Shown: one piece after another, positions 23,827-31,418 of the stretch
Position numbering within the stretch: position 1 is the first letter of the stretch
How the letters are laid out: the number at the start of each line of letters is the position of its first letter
Assembly: GCF_024703995.1 (NCBI RefSeq)
Contig: NZ_JAMXQV010000027.1
Coordinates: 62,001 to 126,000, forward strand
Direction: 5' to 3'
Length of the DNA: 64,000 nucleotides
From: Amycolatopsis iheyensis
GTDB lineage: Bacteria; Actinomycetota; Actinomycetes; Mycobacteriales; Pseudonocardiaceae
Position numbers and translations under genes: made by a program
The notes under the pieces: generated by a model
Databases searched by the model: none
Told to the model about the DNA's origin: nothing
What the model saw: the letters and a program-made list of their open reading frames with translations, nothing else

Positions 23827-24948
23827 TCAGAGACCGGCCAGCACTTCGCGAAGGGCCCGGATCACCGTCTCCTGCCGATCCGGCGGCAGGGACGGGTACA
23901 TCGGCAGCGAAAACACCTCACCGGCGAGCTTTTCGGTGACCGGCAGGGCACCCTGGGGGTAGCCGAGGTGCTCGAACCCGGTCATGGTGTGCACCGGCCA
24001 CGGGTAGCTGATGTTCAACGAGATGTCGTACGCGCGCAGCCGTTCGATGATCTCGTCGCGCCGGGGATGCCGGACCACGTAGACGTAGTACACGTGCTCG
24101 TTGCCGGGCGACACCGACGGCAGCACGAGCCCGCCCGGCTCGGCGAGGTCGCCCAGTTCCTCGCTGTAGCGCTGCGCGATTTCCCGGCGTCCCTTGATGT
24201 AGGAGTCCATCCGGCGCAGCTTTCCGCGCAGGATCTCGGCCTGCACCTCGTCGAGCCGGCTGTTGTGCCCGGGGGTCTGCTCGACGAAGTAGCGTTCTTC
24301 CATGCCGTAGTAGCGCAGGCGCCGGAGATTCCGGTCGGTCTGCTCGTCTCCGGTGAGCACGGCGCCGCCGTCGCCATAGGCGCCGAGGACCTTGGTGGGG
24401 TAGAACGAAAACGCGGCGGCGTCGCCCATCGAGCCGGCCAGCCGGCCGTGGTGGAGCGCGCCGTGGGCTTGGGCGCAGTCTTCGAGCACGGCCAGGCCGT
24501 GCTCGGCGGCCAGCGCCAGCAGCGGGGTCATGTCGACGCACTGGCCGTAGAGGTGCACCGGGACCAGCGCCCGGGTGCGCGGGGTGATCGCGGCCGCGAG
24601 CTGCGTGGTGTCCATGAGGAAGTCTTCTTCGCGCACGTCCACGAAAACCGGCTTGGCGCCGGTGCCGTCGATGGCCACCACGGTCGGCGCGGCGGTGTTC
24701 GAGACGGTGATCACCTCGTCGCCCGGGCCCACGCCGAGGGCCTGCAACGCCAGCTTGACCGCGTTGGTGCCGTTGTCGACGCCGGTGCAGTGGGCGACTT
24801 CGTGGTAGGCGGCGAACTCCCGCTCGAACCCGGCCACGCTCGGTCCCAGGACCAGCTGGCCGGACTCGAACACCTTCGAGACCGCGGCGAGCACTTCGTC
24901 ACGCTCGCTGTGGTACTCCGGCAGGTAGTCCCAGACCCGGATCGTCAC
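23827..24948 (-). CDS. DegT/DnrJ/EryC1 NDP-sugar aminotransferase
   Basis: 373 aa PLP-dependent sugar aminotransferase. The PLP lysine is K186 in SFYPTKVLGAYGDGG; VDNGTNAVKLAL and LEDCAQAHGA are family motifs. It would install the amino group at C-3 of the keto sugar, the nitrogen later oxidised by the nitrososynthase. GTG 24948 was chosen because GGGAGGG precedes it; upstream Met codons lack sites and homology. It is the first gene of the leftward sugar operon, driven by the GGGAT promoter at 25087-25122. It is distinct from the AHBA synthase at 55.9 kb. Confidence 0.92.
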   Translation of the reverse strand: MTIRVWDYLPEYHSERDEVLAAVSKVFESGQLVLGPSVAGFEREFAAYHEVAHCTGVDNGTNAVKLALQALGVGPGDEVITVSNTAAPTVVAIDGTGAKPVFVDVREEDFLMDTTQLAAAITPRTRALVPVHLYGQCVDMTPLLALAAEHGLAVLEDCAQAHGALHHGRLAGSMGDAAAFSFYPTKVLGAYGDGGAVLTGDEQTDRNLRRLRYYGMEERYFVEQTPGHNSRLDEVQAEILRGKLRRMDSYIKGRREIAQRYSEELGDLAEPGGLVLPSVSPGNEHVYYVYVVRHPRRDEIIERLRAYDISLNISYPWPVHTMTGFEHLGYPQGALPVTEKLAGEVFSLPMYPSLPPDRQETVIRALREVLAGL

Positions 24949-25086
24949 CGTTGCCCTCCCTCTGCCCCTGCCGTGACCGGCATGGCGATCCCTGCTGCGT
25001 GAGCCGTGCGGCCGGCGGTCCCCCTGCCCGTCGAGCGACCGCGGCCGGAGGGCGATTCGTCCGACTTCGCCGGACGGCACCGATGA

Positions 25087-25122
25087 AAGCTACGGCCGGA
25101 GCGCCGCGGCCTGGCATCCCTC
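25087..25122 (-). promoter_or_regulatory. Cluster promoter motif (nitro-sugar operon)
   Basis: On the minus strand ACTAGCAGCGTGAGGGATGC has GGGAT at 25120-25116 and -10 TAGCTT (25092-25087) 28 nt from its first G. Confidence 0.78.
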
Positions 25123-25215
25123 ACGCTGCTAGTAGTCCCGCTGTCGCCACTGCACCACGGAGCGCACCGGACATCAGCCCACCCCGGGCATTCCCGGGCC
25201 AGGTGCTGTCAGACC

Positions 25216-25250
25216 GAGGGATAGGGCTCGCCCCGCATCCGACCTAGCAT
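25216..25250 (+). promoter_or_regulatory. Cluster promoter motif (PhyH-amide synthase-acyltransferase unit)
   Basis: CTGTCAGACCGAGGGAT places GGGAT at 25218-25222 and -10 TAGCAT at 25245-25250, spaced 27 nt. Confidence 0.78.
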
Positions 25251-25301
25251 CGGCTGCACGTACCGACCAACACAGATGCGAGAAGGAAGGGTGGCAAGTT
25301 C

Positions 25302-26255
25302 GTGGCTGTAAACGACACGATCACCATTCGCGTTGACGACCGGATCGAGCAGGCAATCGCCGCCCTGACCCGCGGCGGCGCGTCTGCCACGACGGCGATC
25401 GAGCGGGCGATCCTGGAATCGGCCAGGCGCGCCGCGCCCGCCCCTCCCAACGCGGCCAGGCCGGGTGCCGTCGACTCGACGACGTTGAGCGTGCAGCGCA
25501 AGCTGACCCGGGAACAGCTGCTGGAGTTCGCCGAGCGCGGCTACATCGTCATTCCGGACGTCGTGCCGCCGGAAATCCTGGCGAAGGCCAACGAGGCGGT
25601 GGACAAGCAGCTGAAGTCGCACCCGCCGAAGGACGGGCACGCCGGACCGCACTTCATGTTCCCGATGTGGGAAGAGGAGCCGGACCTCGCCGCGCTGCTG
25701 CGCGACACCGAGGCCTTCACCCTCGCCGAGGAGCTCACCGGTGACGGCGCCATGGAATACCCGTGGCAGACCCAGATCGCGATGACCTTCCCGCCCTACA
25801 TCGACGACCGCGGCATGCCGCACATCGACGGCGGCATGCGCCGCAAGGCCGACGAGCCGCCGCGGACGTTCACCATGCTCGCCGGCTTCTTCCTGACCGA
25901 CCAGGACGGCGACGACTCCGGCAACCTCTACGCCTGGCCGGGCACGCACCGCCAGCACGCGGAGTACTTCCGCAAGGTCGGACCGGACGCGTTCACCTCC
26001 TACCCGGACATCGAGCTGCCCGAGCGGGAGCAGGTCCGCGCCAAGGCGGGCGACCTGCTGCTGAAGCACTACATGGTCGGGCACAACGTCGGCAGCAACA
26101 CCTCCGACTCGACCCGGCGCACGATCTACTTCCGCCTGAAGGTCCGCGGGCACGACGCGAACTGGCGGGAGATCATCCAGGACCCGTGGCACGACTTCAC
26201 CCCGCTGCGGCCGCTGGTCTCGTCGTTCGAAAAGGACGGCGAAGCGGCCAAGTAG
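25302..26255 (+). CDS. Phytanoyl-CoA dioxygenase family Fe(II)/2-oxoglutarate enzyme
   Basis: 317 aa. The iron-binding triad is visible: H174 and D176 in MPHIDGG and H261 in VGHNVGSN, with Arg272/273 placed for 2-oxoglutarate. The PhyH-type RGYIVIPDVVPPEIL precedes them. The first 60 residues (VNDTITIRVDDRIEQAI, then an Ala/Pro linker) are an unusual extension. Bacterial relatives hydroxylate, halogenate or desaturate natural products. GTG 25302 follows AAGGAAGG. It heads a rightward unit with the amide synthase, so it may act on the freshly closed macrolactam (inference). Confidence 0.86.
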   Translation: MAVNDTITIRVDDRIEQAIAALTRGGASATTAIERAILESARRAAPAPPNAARPGAVDSTTLSVQRKLTREQLLEFAERGYIVIPDVVPPEILAKANEAVDKQLKSHPPKDGHAGPHFMFPMWEEEPDLAALLRDTEAFTLAEELTGDGAMEYPWQTQIAMTFPPYIDDRGMPHIDGGMRRKADEPPRTFTMLAGFFLTDQDGDDSGNLYAWPGTHRQHAEYFRKVGPDAFTSYPDIELPEREQVRAKAGDLLLKHYMVGHNVGSNTSDSTRRTIYFRLKVRGHDANWREIIQDPWHDFTPLRPLVSSFEKDGEAAK

Positions 26256-26276
26256 CGGTCCGCGGTCGGATCCGGC

Positions 26277-26308
26277 AGCCGGCAGGGGTTTCCCGACCTG
26301 CCGGCTGT
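26277..26308 (+). terminator. Hairpin between PhyH and amide synthase genes
   Basis: An 11-bp perfect inverted repeat (26277-26287 and 26298-26308) with a 10-nt loop. It is a likely attenuator within the unit. Confidence 0.5.
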
Positions 26309-26340
26309 CGGCGTGAAGGATGCCGGAAGAGGACGGGCGG

Positions 26341-27132
26341 ATGTACGACAGCGACACGTATCTGCGGCGGCTGGGCTACGACCCCGCCGCCCGGCCGGCC
26401 GCGGACCTGGCGGGCCTCGTCGCCCTGCACAAGCGGCACATGGCGGCTATTCCCTTCAACAGCACGGCTTCCCTGGCCGTGCCGGCGCCGAGCGGCCGGC
26501 CGGTCGACCTGGTGGACTTCGACGAGGACGCGACGTTCGACTCGGTGGTCGCGGCAGGCAACGGCGGCGGCTGCGTCCAGATGACGCGGCTGTTCCTGCG
26601 GTTGCTGCGCGACCTCGGCTTCGACGCCGACCTGATCGCCGGCACGACGGCGGAAGGCCGGCAGGCCTACGGCGTCGAGGTCGAGCACATGCTCATCCTG
26701 GTCCGGGTGGCCGGCGAGTCCTGGCTGGCCGACATCGGGTACGCCGGGCCGTCGTTCGTCGAGCCGCTGCGCCTGGGCATCGAAGGCGAGCAGCGCCAGT
26801 ACGGCTGCCGGTACCGGCTCGTCACCGAAGCAGACGGGTTGTCCGTGCAGCGCCGGCCGAAGCTCGGGCAGTGGAGCACGGTCTACGAGTTCACCACGAC
26901 GGTCCGCGCCCCGGCGGACTGGGCGCCGGTGGACAAGGCGATCAACGCGGTGCTCGAGACCGGCGGCGACGACAGCGGGCTCTACAGCCGGGCGCTCTCC
27001 GACGGCCAGGTCGTGCTGAAGGGCCGCCGGCTGCTGACCGTCCGAGGCGGCATCGAGAAGACCAGCACCGTCACCGACGACGGCGCTTGGCACGCGCAGC
27101 GCAGCGCGATCCTGGCCGGCGAAGTCGGCTGA
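26341..27132 (+). CDS. rifF: Ansamycin amide synthase (RifF-like arylamine N-acetyltransferase fold)
   Basis: 263 aa member of the arylamine N-acetyltransferase family with the full Cys-His-Asp triad: C78 in NGGGCVQMTR, H116 in VEVEHMLIL and D131 in WLADIGYAG. RifF-type members release the finished polyketide from the last PKS module by joining its carboxyl to the AHBA amine, closing the macrolactam; this explains the absence of a thioesterase. ATG 26341 (MYDSDTYLRRLGYD) fits RifF and has GAGGA upstream; ATG 26320 is possible. In the rif cluster rifF follows the PKS genes. Here it is about 11 kb away, grouped with PhyH and an acyltransferase. Confidence 0.9.
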   Translation: MYDSDTYLRRLGYDPAARPAADLAGLVALHKRHMAAIPFNSTASLAVPAPSGRPVDLVDFDEDATFDSVVAAGNGGGCVQMTRLFLRLLRDLGFDADLIAGTTAEGRQAYGVEVEHMLILVRVAGESWLADIGYAGPSFVEPLRLGIEGEQRQYGCRYRLVTEADGLSVQRRPKLGQWSTVYEFTTTVRAPADWAPVDKAINAVLETGGDDSGLYSRALSDGQVVLKGRRLLTVRGGIEKTSTVTDDGAWHAQRSAILAGEVG

Positions 27133-27155
27133 CCCAGACGAACGAGGAGGAAGTC

Positions 27156-28433
27156 ATGCGCCGACGGATTGCCCGGTCGGAACGGATGTACGTCAGCGAG
27201 ATCAGGACGCAGGCACTGCAGATCTGCGTGGTGCGCGGCGGGGTCGACGCGCAGCTGCTGGACGCGGCGTTCACGGCGGTCCTGGCGGAGGCGCCGGGCC
27301 TGCGCAGCCGGCTGGAGAAGGACGGCGACGACTTTTACCTCACCCCGCTGGCCCCGGACGAGCTGCCCCGGCTGCACGTCCGGCGCAACGAGCCCGGGGC
27401 GCGGCTCGAGGAGTACAACAAGCCGCTCCACCTCGGCGGCCCGCTCGCCCGCGCGGTCCTGCTGACCGGGTCCGACGAGGACGTCGTGCTGTTCGGCGTC
27501 GACCACGCGATCAGCGACGGCCGCAGCGCGACCTCGTTCACCCGCCGGATCTGGCAGCGCTACATCGACATCCAGGAGGGCAGCTACGCCGCGCCCGACA
27601 CGGCGTCGCAGGAGTACCCGAAGCCCCTGGACGAGTGGCTGCCGGCCCGCACCGACGCCGAGCTGGACGCCTACGTCCAGGAGCGGATCAAGCGCGCCGA
27701 GGGCGCGCCGGTGGCGTCGCTGCCGTTCTCGGCGGCCGGGTCCACGCCGCCGGTGCCGCCGGAGCAGCTGATGACGTCCCGCCGGCTGCGGCTGACGGAG
27801 CAGGAGACCTCGGGGCTGCTGGCGTTCGCGAAGGACGCCGGGGTGTCGGTGAACGGGCTGGTCGCCGCGGCCCTGCTGGCGGCGGTGCGCGCCGGCCTGC
27901 CCGCGGACCTCGCCGACCACCGGCTGTCCAGCTTCTGCACGGTCGACCTGCGCGACCAGGTCGCGCCGGGCCTGTCCCACGAGACGATGGTGCCGATGGT
28001 GTCGTGGTACCGCGACCTCCTCGACGTCCCGGAGGGCGCGGACCTGGTCAAGGTCGGCCACCGCTTCACGACGGAGCTGCGCGGCGCCATGGACCGCGGC
28101 GACGCGGCCCTGGAGATGCAGGCCCTGGACCGGCTGCTGGTCCACCCCCAGCTCTGGCCGACGAGCCTGGTGCTGACCAACGTCGGCCGCATCGACGGCC
28201 CGCCGTCGCCGAAGGGCCTGGAGATCGTCGACATGACGAAGTTCCCGCTGTCGAGCCGCTGGGACCCGGCGCGCGGATCGGGCCCGCTCCTGGCGTCGCC
28301 CGCGACGATCTACAACCGGTTCAGCATCGAGATGCCGTACAGCACGCAGTGCTTCTCGGCCGAGCAGATGGATTCGATCCACGACCACATCCGCGAGTCG
28401 CTGCTCGGGTTCGCCGAGCGGGCGCCGCGGTAG
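27156..28433 (+). CDS. PapA5-like condensation-fold acyltransferase
   Basis: 425 aa, chloramphenicol-acetyltransferase/condensation superfamily. The active-site HHxxxDG appears as DHAISDG (H117, D121, G122; the first His is Asp). A DLRDQV structural motif and NVGRIDGPPSPKGLEI lie in the C-terminal half. Such enzymes esterify hydroxyls with acyl-CoA or carrier-bound acyl groups. The rifamycin cluster has a PapA5-like acetyltransferase for its ansa-chain acetate. Here it could acetylate the ansa chain or attach the acyl group made by the neighbouring AMP-ligases. ATG 27156 follows GAGGAGGAAG. Confidence 0.88.
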   Translation: MRRRIARSERMYVSEIRTQALQICVVRGGVDAQLLDAAFTAVLAEAPGLRSRLEKDGDDFYLTPLAPDELPRLHVRRNEPGARLEEYNKPLHLGGPLARAVLLTGSDEDVVLFGVDHAISDGRSATSFTRRIWQRYIDIQEGSYAAPDTASQEYPKPLDEWLPARTDAELDAYVQERIKRAEGAPVASLPFSAAGSTPPVPPEQLMTSRRLRLTEQETSGLLAFAKDAGVSVNGLVAAALLAAVRAGLPADLADHRLSSFCTVDLRDQVAPGLSHETMVPMVSWYRDLLDVPEGADLVKVGHRFTTELRGAMDRGDAALEMQALDRLLVHPQLWPTSLVLTNVGRIDGPPSPKGLEIVDMTKFPLSSRWDPARGSGPLLASPATIYNRFSIEMPYSTQCFSAEQMDSIHDHIRESLLGFAERAPR

Positions 28434-28435
28434 TC

Positions 28436-28493
28436 ACCGGGAAAGCGAAACGGGCGGCCGGATCTCTCCGGCCGCCCGTTCGTGTTTCCCGGT
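28436..28493. terminator. Two-stage hairpin terminator between convergent genes
   Basis: An inner perfect 14-bp stem (AACGGGCGGCCGGA with its complement) is flanked by a second 9-bp stem (ACCGGGAAA/TTTCCCGGT). The structure abuts both stop codons. Confidence 0.9.
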
Positions 28494-29716
28494 CAGAATC
28501 GCACCGGCAACCGCAAAACACTCAACACCGGCGTCGTCAGCCGGACCGGCACCTCCTCGACCGGCACGTCCAAAGCCAGCTCGGGCAGACCGACGGTCAA
28601 CGCCGCCAACGACTCCGACAGCACCAGCCGGGCCAGGCGCTGGCCCACGCACGCGTGCACCCCGTACCCGAACGCCAGCTGGGCCGACGCCTCCTGGCCC
28701 AGGTCCAGCGCGTCCGGGCAGGCGAACTTCACCGGGTCGCGGTTGGCCGACGGCAGCGCCACCGTCACCACCTCGCCCTCGCGGATCAGCTCGCCGCCCA
28801 GCTCCACATCGGACAGTGCCGTGCGGAAGATCTGGAACTGGTTGACCGACGTGTACCGCAGCAGCTCCTCGACCATCGCCTCGATGGCCGGCGCGCCACC
28901 GCCGGCGGCCGCCGCACGCAACGCCTTCAGCTGGTCGTCGTGGTGCAGCAGGGCCAGCAGTGACGACGCCAGTGCGCCCTCGCAGCTCGCGAAGCCCGCC
29001 GCGAACACGATCAGGAGCATGTTCGTGATCTCGCGGTCCGTCAGCTCCGCGTCGGCGGCAAGCCGGCCGAGCACGTGCTCGCCCGGCTCGACCCGGGCCT
29101 TGCCCACCAGGTCCATCAGGAGGAAGTAGGCCTTCGTCCCGGCTTCCCGCTCCTCCTCGACGCTGACGTCGACGTTGGTGGCGCTGTCGCTCAGCGCGTA
29201 CAGGATCGGGCTTCCGGTGTCGAACGGGACACCCAGCACCTCGCACAGCACCCGCATCGAGAGCGGCCGGATGAACGCCGGCAGCAGGTCGACCGGCGAA
29301 CCCTGCGCCCGCACCTCGGCGAGCTGCGCGGCGGTCAGCTCCGCCACCCGCGGGGTGTACGCCGTCGTGGCGCGGGCGCTGAACTCGCGGCTGAGCAGGT
29401 TCCGGTAGCGGGTGTGGTCCGGCGGGTCCATGTGGATGAACCCGCCCGGCACGATCGGCACCCCGGGGAAGATCTCGCCCTTCTTCGTCACCGGCAGGTG
29501 GGTGTCGTAGAACCGGTGGCTGAACGCCTGGCTGCTGAGCACCTCGCGGGCGAGGTCGTGGCTGGTGGCCAGCCAGCCGATGTGCCCGTCCGGGTACTCC
29601 ATCCGGGTCAGCGGCCGGGTCCGGACCAGCTCGGCGAGCACCGCCGGCGGGTCGAACGGCTCGGTGCGGTCCCAGTGCTCCAAATAGGACACCGTGCGCG
29701 GGGTGGTCTCGGTCAT
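28493..29716 (-). CDS. Cytochrome P450 (third) with atypical I-helix
   Basis: 407 aa P450: haem loop FGYGVHACVGQRLAR, ExxR helix VEELLRYTSVNQF and HMDPPDHTRYRNLLSREFSA. The I-helix reads AAGFASCEG where AGxE/DT is usual, so the acid is Ala and the Thr is Ser. Enzymes altered here often do non-standard chemistry or take protons from substrate or water. ATG 29716 overlaps the stop of the AMP-ligase (ATGA), so the two are translationally coupled. It lies downstream of three acyl ligases, hence it may oxidise a side-chain acid and not the macrolactam. Confidence 0.92.
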   Translation of the reverse strand: MTETTPRTVSYLEHWDRTEPFDPPAVLAELVRTRPLTRMEYPDGHIGWLATSHDLAREVLSSQAFSHRFYDTHLPVTKKGEIFPGVPIVPGGFIHMDPPDHTRYRNLLSREFSARATTAYTPRVAELTAAQLAEVRAQGSPVDLLPAFIRPLSMRVLCEVLGVPFDTGSPILYALSDSATNVDVSVEEEREAGTKAYFLLMDLVGKARVEPGEHVLGRLAADAELTDREITNMLLIVFAAGFASCEGALASSLLALLHHDDQLKALRAAAAGGGAPAIEAMVEELLRYTSVNQFQIFRTALSDVELGGELIREGEVVTVALPSANRDPVKFACPDALDLGQEASAQLAFGYGVHACVGQRLARLVLSESLAALTVGLPELALDVPVEEVPVRLTTPVLSVLRLPVRF

Positions 29717-31374
29717 GCGGTGACTTCCTCCTGTCCGGACCGGGTTTCCCCGGCGCCCTGCTCGGCGGCCCGCACCCGGAGTGCCTGCCGGTCCACCTTC
29801 CCCGCCGCGCCCAGCGGCAGCGAGGCCAGCAGCAGCAACCGTTCCGGGAACTTCCGCGGCTCCATCCCGGCCGCCGCGAGGTGCGCGGTGACGTCGGCCA
29901 GCCGCAGCTGCGCCGAAGTGGCGACGCAGGCGCAGACGCGCTCGCCGTACAGCGGGTCCGCGACCGCCACGCACGCGACGTCGCGGATCGCGGGGTGGGT
30001 GATCAGCACCGACTCGACCTCCGCGGGGCTGATGTTGAGCCCGCCGCGGATGACCACGTCCTTGCGGCGCCCGACGATCCGCAGCCGGCCTTCCTCGTCG
30101 ATCAGCCCGAGGTCCCCGGTGCGGGTCCAGCCGTCGGGCGTGCGCTGCGAGGCGTCCAGCTCGGGCGAGTTGACGTAGCTCAGCGGCGACATCGGGCCGC
30201 GGGCGACGACCTCGCCGGTCGCGCCGGCCGCGACCTCGGTCGCGTCCGGGCCGACGACGCGGATGTCCGCGACGGCCGGGTCGGGCCGGCCGACCGTGCC
30301 GTCGTAGCGGCCCAGGCCACTGTTGCACGAAACCCCGTCGGCCGAGCCGTACAGCGAGACGACGGCACAGCCCAGGAGGTCCTCGGCGCGGCGCGCGGTG
30401 TCCAGATCCAGCGCCGACCCGCCGAGCACGGCGGCCTTCAGCGAGCTGAGGTCGGTGTGCCGGATCTCCGGGCAGTCCAGCAGCATGCGCAGCATCGTCG
30501 GCACGCCGAGCAGGTGCGTGGGCCGGGTCTCGGTGATGGTCCGCAGCGTCGCGATGGCGTCGAACGCCGGCCGCAGCACGAGGGAGCCGCCCAGCGTCGC
30601 GAGCGTGACCGGCGTGCCGCTGGAGCCGAAGGCCGACGCCAGCGGGACCAGGAAGAGGTTGCGCATCGTCGCCGGGGCGCCCGGGTGCAGGCCGGCCATC
30701 ATCACGCCGCGCCCGCCGGCCAGCGCGTTGTGGGAGTACAGCACCATCTTCGGCTCCGCCTCGGAGCCGGAGGTGACCAGGATCCGCACCGGCCCGTCGG
30801 GGTCGATCTCCCGCGGCGCGAACTCGGCCGCGGAGGTCGCGAACAGCGCTTCGATCGGCACGCAGCCCGGCGTTTCGGCGGCGCCGTCACCCGCGACGAT
30901 CACCGCGCGCAGCATCGGCAGCGCGTCGGCGTGCTTGCGGATGCGCTCGGCACAGGGATAGCCGTGGTGGTCGGCGACGGTGATCACCGCGACCGCCTCG
31001 GACCGGCGCAGCAGGCTCACCGCGTCCCGGTCGCCCCGGCCGAGCGGGAACGGCAGCACGATCGCGCCCACCGCGGCGACGGCGAGGTCGACGGCGCAGG
31101 CGAGCCGGGCGTTCGGCAGCTGGACCGCCACGACGTCGCCGTGGCCGATGCCGAGCTGGGCCAGCCCCGCGGCCAGGCGCCGGGCGGTCTGGTCCAGCTC
31201 GCCGTAGCTGACGGTCCCCTCGGCGTCCAGCACCGCCGCCGCCCCCGGCGAGCGCCGCGCGTGGCCGCGGAACAGCGAGTACAGGTCCTGGCCCGGGTAG
31301 TAGCCCGCGGCCGCCCATTCCTTGCGCAGGTCGGCGGGGATGTGGTCGGTGTGCCGGACGGAGGTGTGGTTCAC
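29713..31374 (-). CDS. AMP-dependent acyl/aryl-acid ligase 1
   Basis: 553 aa ANL-family ligase. The P-loop reads VTSGSEAEPKMVLYSH (Lys kept), followed by SLYGSADGVSCN, TRTGDLGLIDEEGRL, GRRKDVVIRGGLNISP and the C-terminal catalytic Lys in GAAGKVDRQAL. The overall form is like EntE/DhbE aryl-acid AMP ligases, starting with VRHTDHIPADLRKEWAAAGY. It would activate an aryl or acyl acid as the adenylate for transfer to CoA or a carrier. GTG 31374 follows GAGGG. It is third in the leftward ligase operon and coupled to the P450. Its substrate is unknown. Confidence 0.87.
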   Translation of the reverse strand: MNHTSVRHTDHIPADLRKEWAAAGYYPGQDLYSLFRGHARRSPGAAAVLDAEGTVSYGELDQTARRLAAGLAQLGIGHGDVVAVQLPNARLACAVDLAVAAVGAIVLPFPLGRGDRDAVSLLRRSEAVAVITVADHHGYPCAERIRKHADALPMLRAVIVAGDGAAETPGCVPIEALFATSAAEFAPREIDPDGPVRILVTSGSEAEPKMVLYSHNALAGGRGVMMAGLHPGAPATMRNLFLVPLASAFGSSGTPVTLATLGGSLVLRPAFDAIATLRTITETRPTHLLGVPTMLRMLLDCPEIRHTDLSSLKAAVLGGSALDLDTARRAEDLLGCAVVSLYGSADGVSCNSGLGRYDGTVGRPDPAVADIRVVGPDATEVAAGATGEVVARGPMSPLSYVNSPELDASQRTPDGWTRTGDLGLIDEEGRLRIVGRRKDVVIRGGLNISPAEVESVLITHPAIRDVACVAVADPLYGERVCACVATSAQLRLADVTAHLAAAGMEPRKFPERLLLLASLPLGAAGKVDRQALRVRAAEQGAGETRSGQEEVTA

Positions 31375-31418
31375 GAAACCCTCGATTTCTGTGCCTGATG
31401 GAGAGCCACCGGAATCCC

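Noticed and set aside
23827..24948. Second AHBA synthase
   Set aside because: It is a DegT-family protein but lacks the RifK signature segments; the operon is a nitro-sugar operon, so a sugar aminotransferase fits better.
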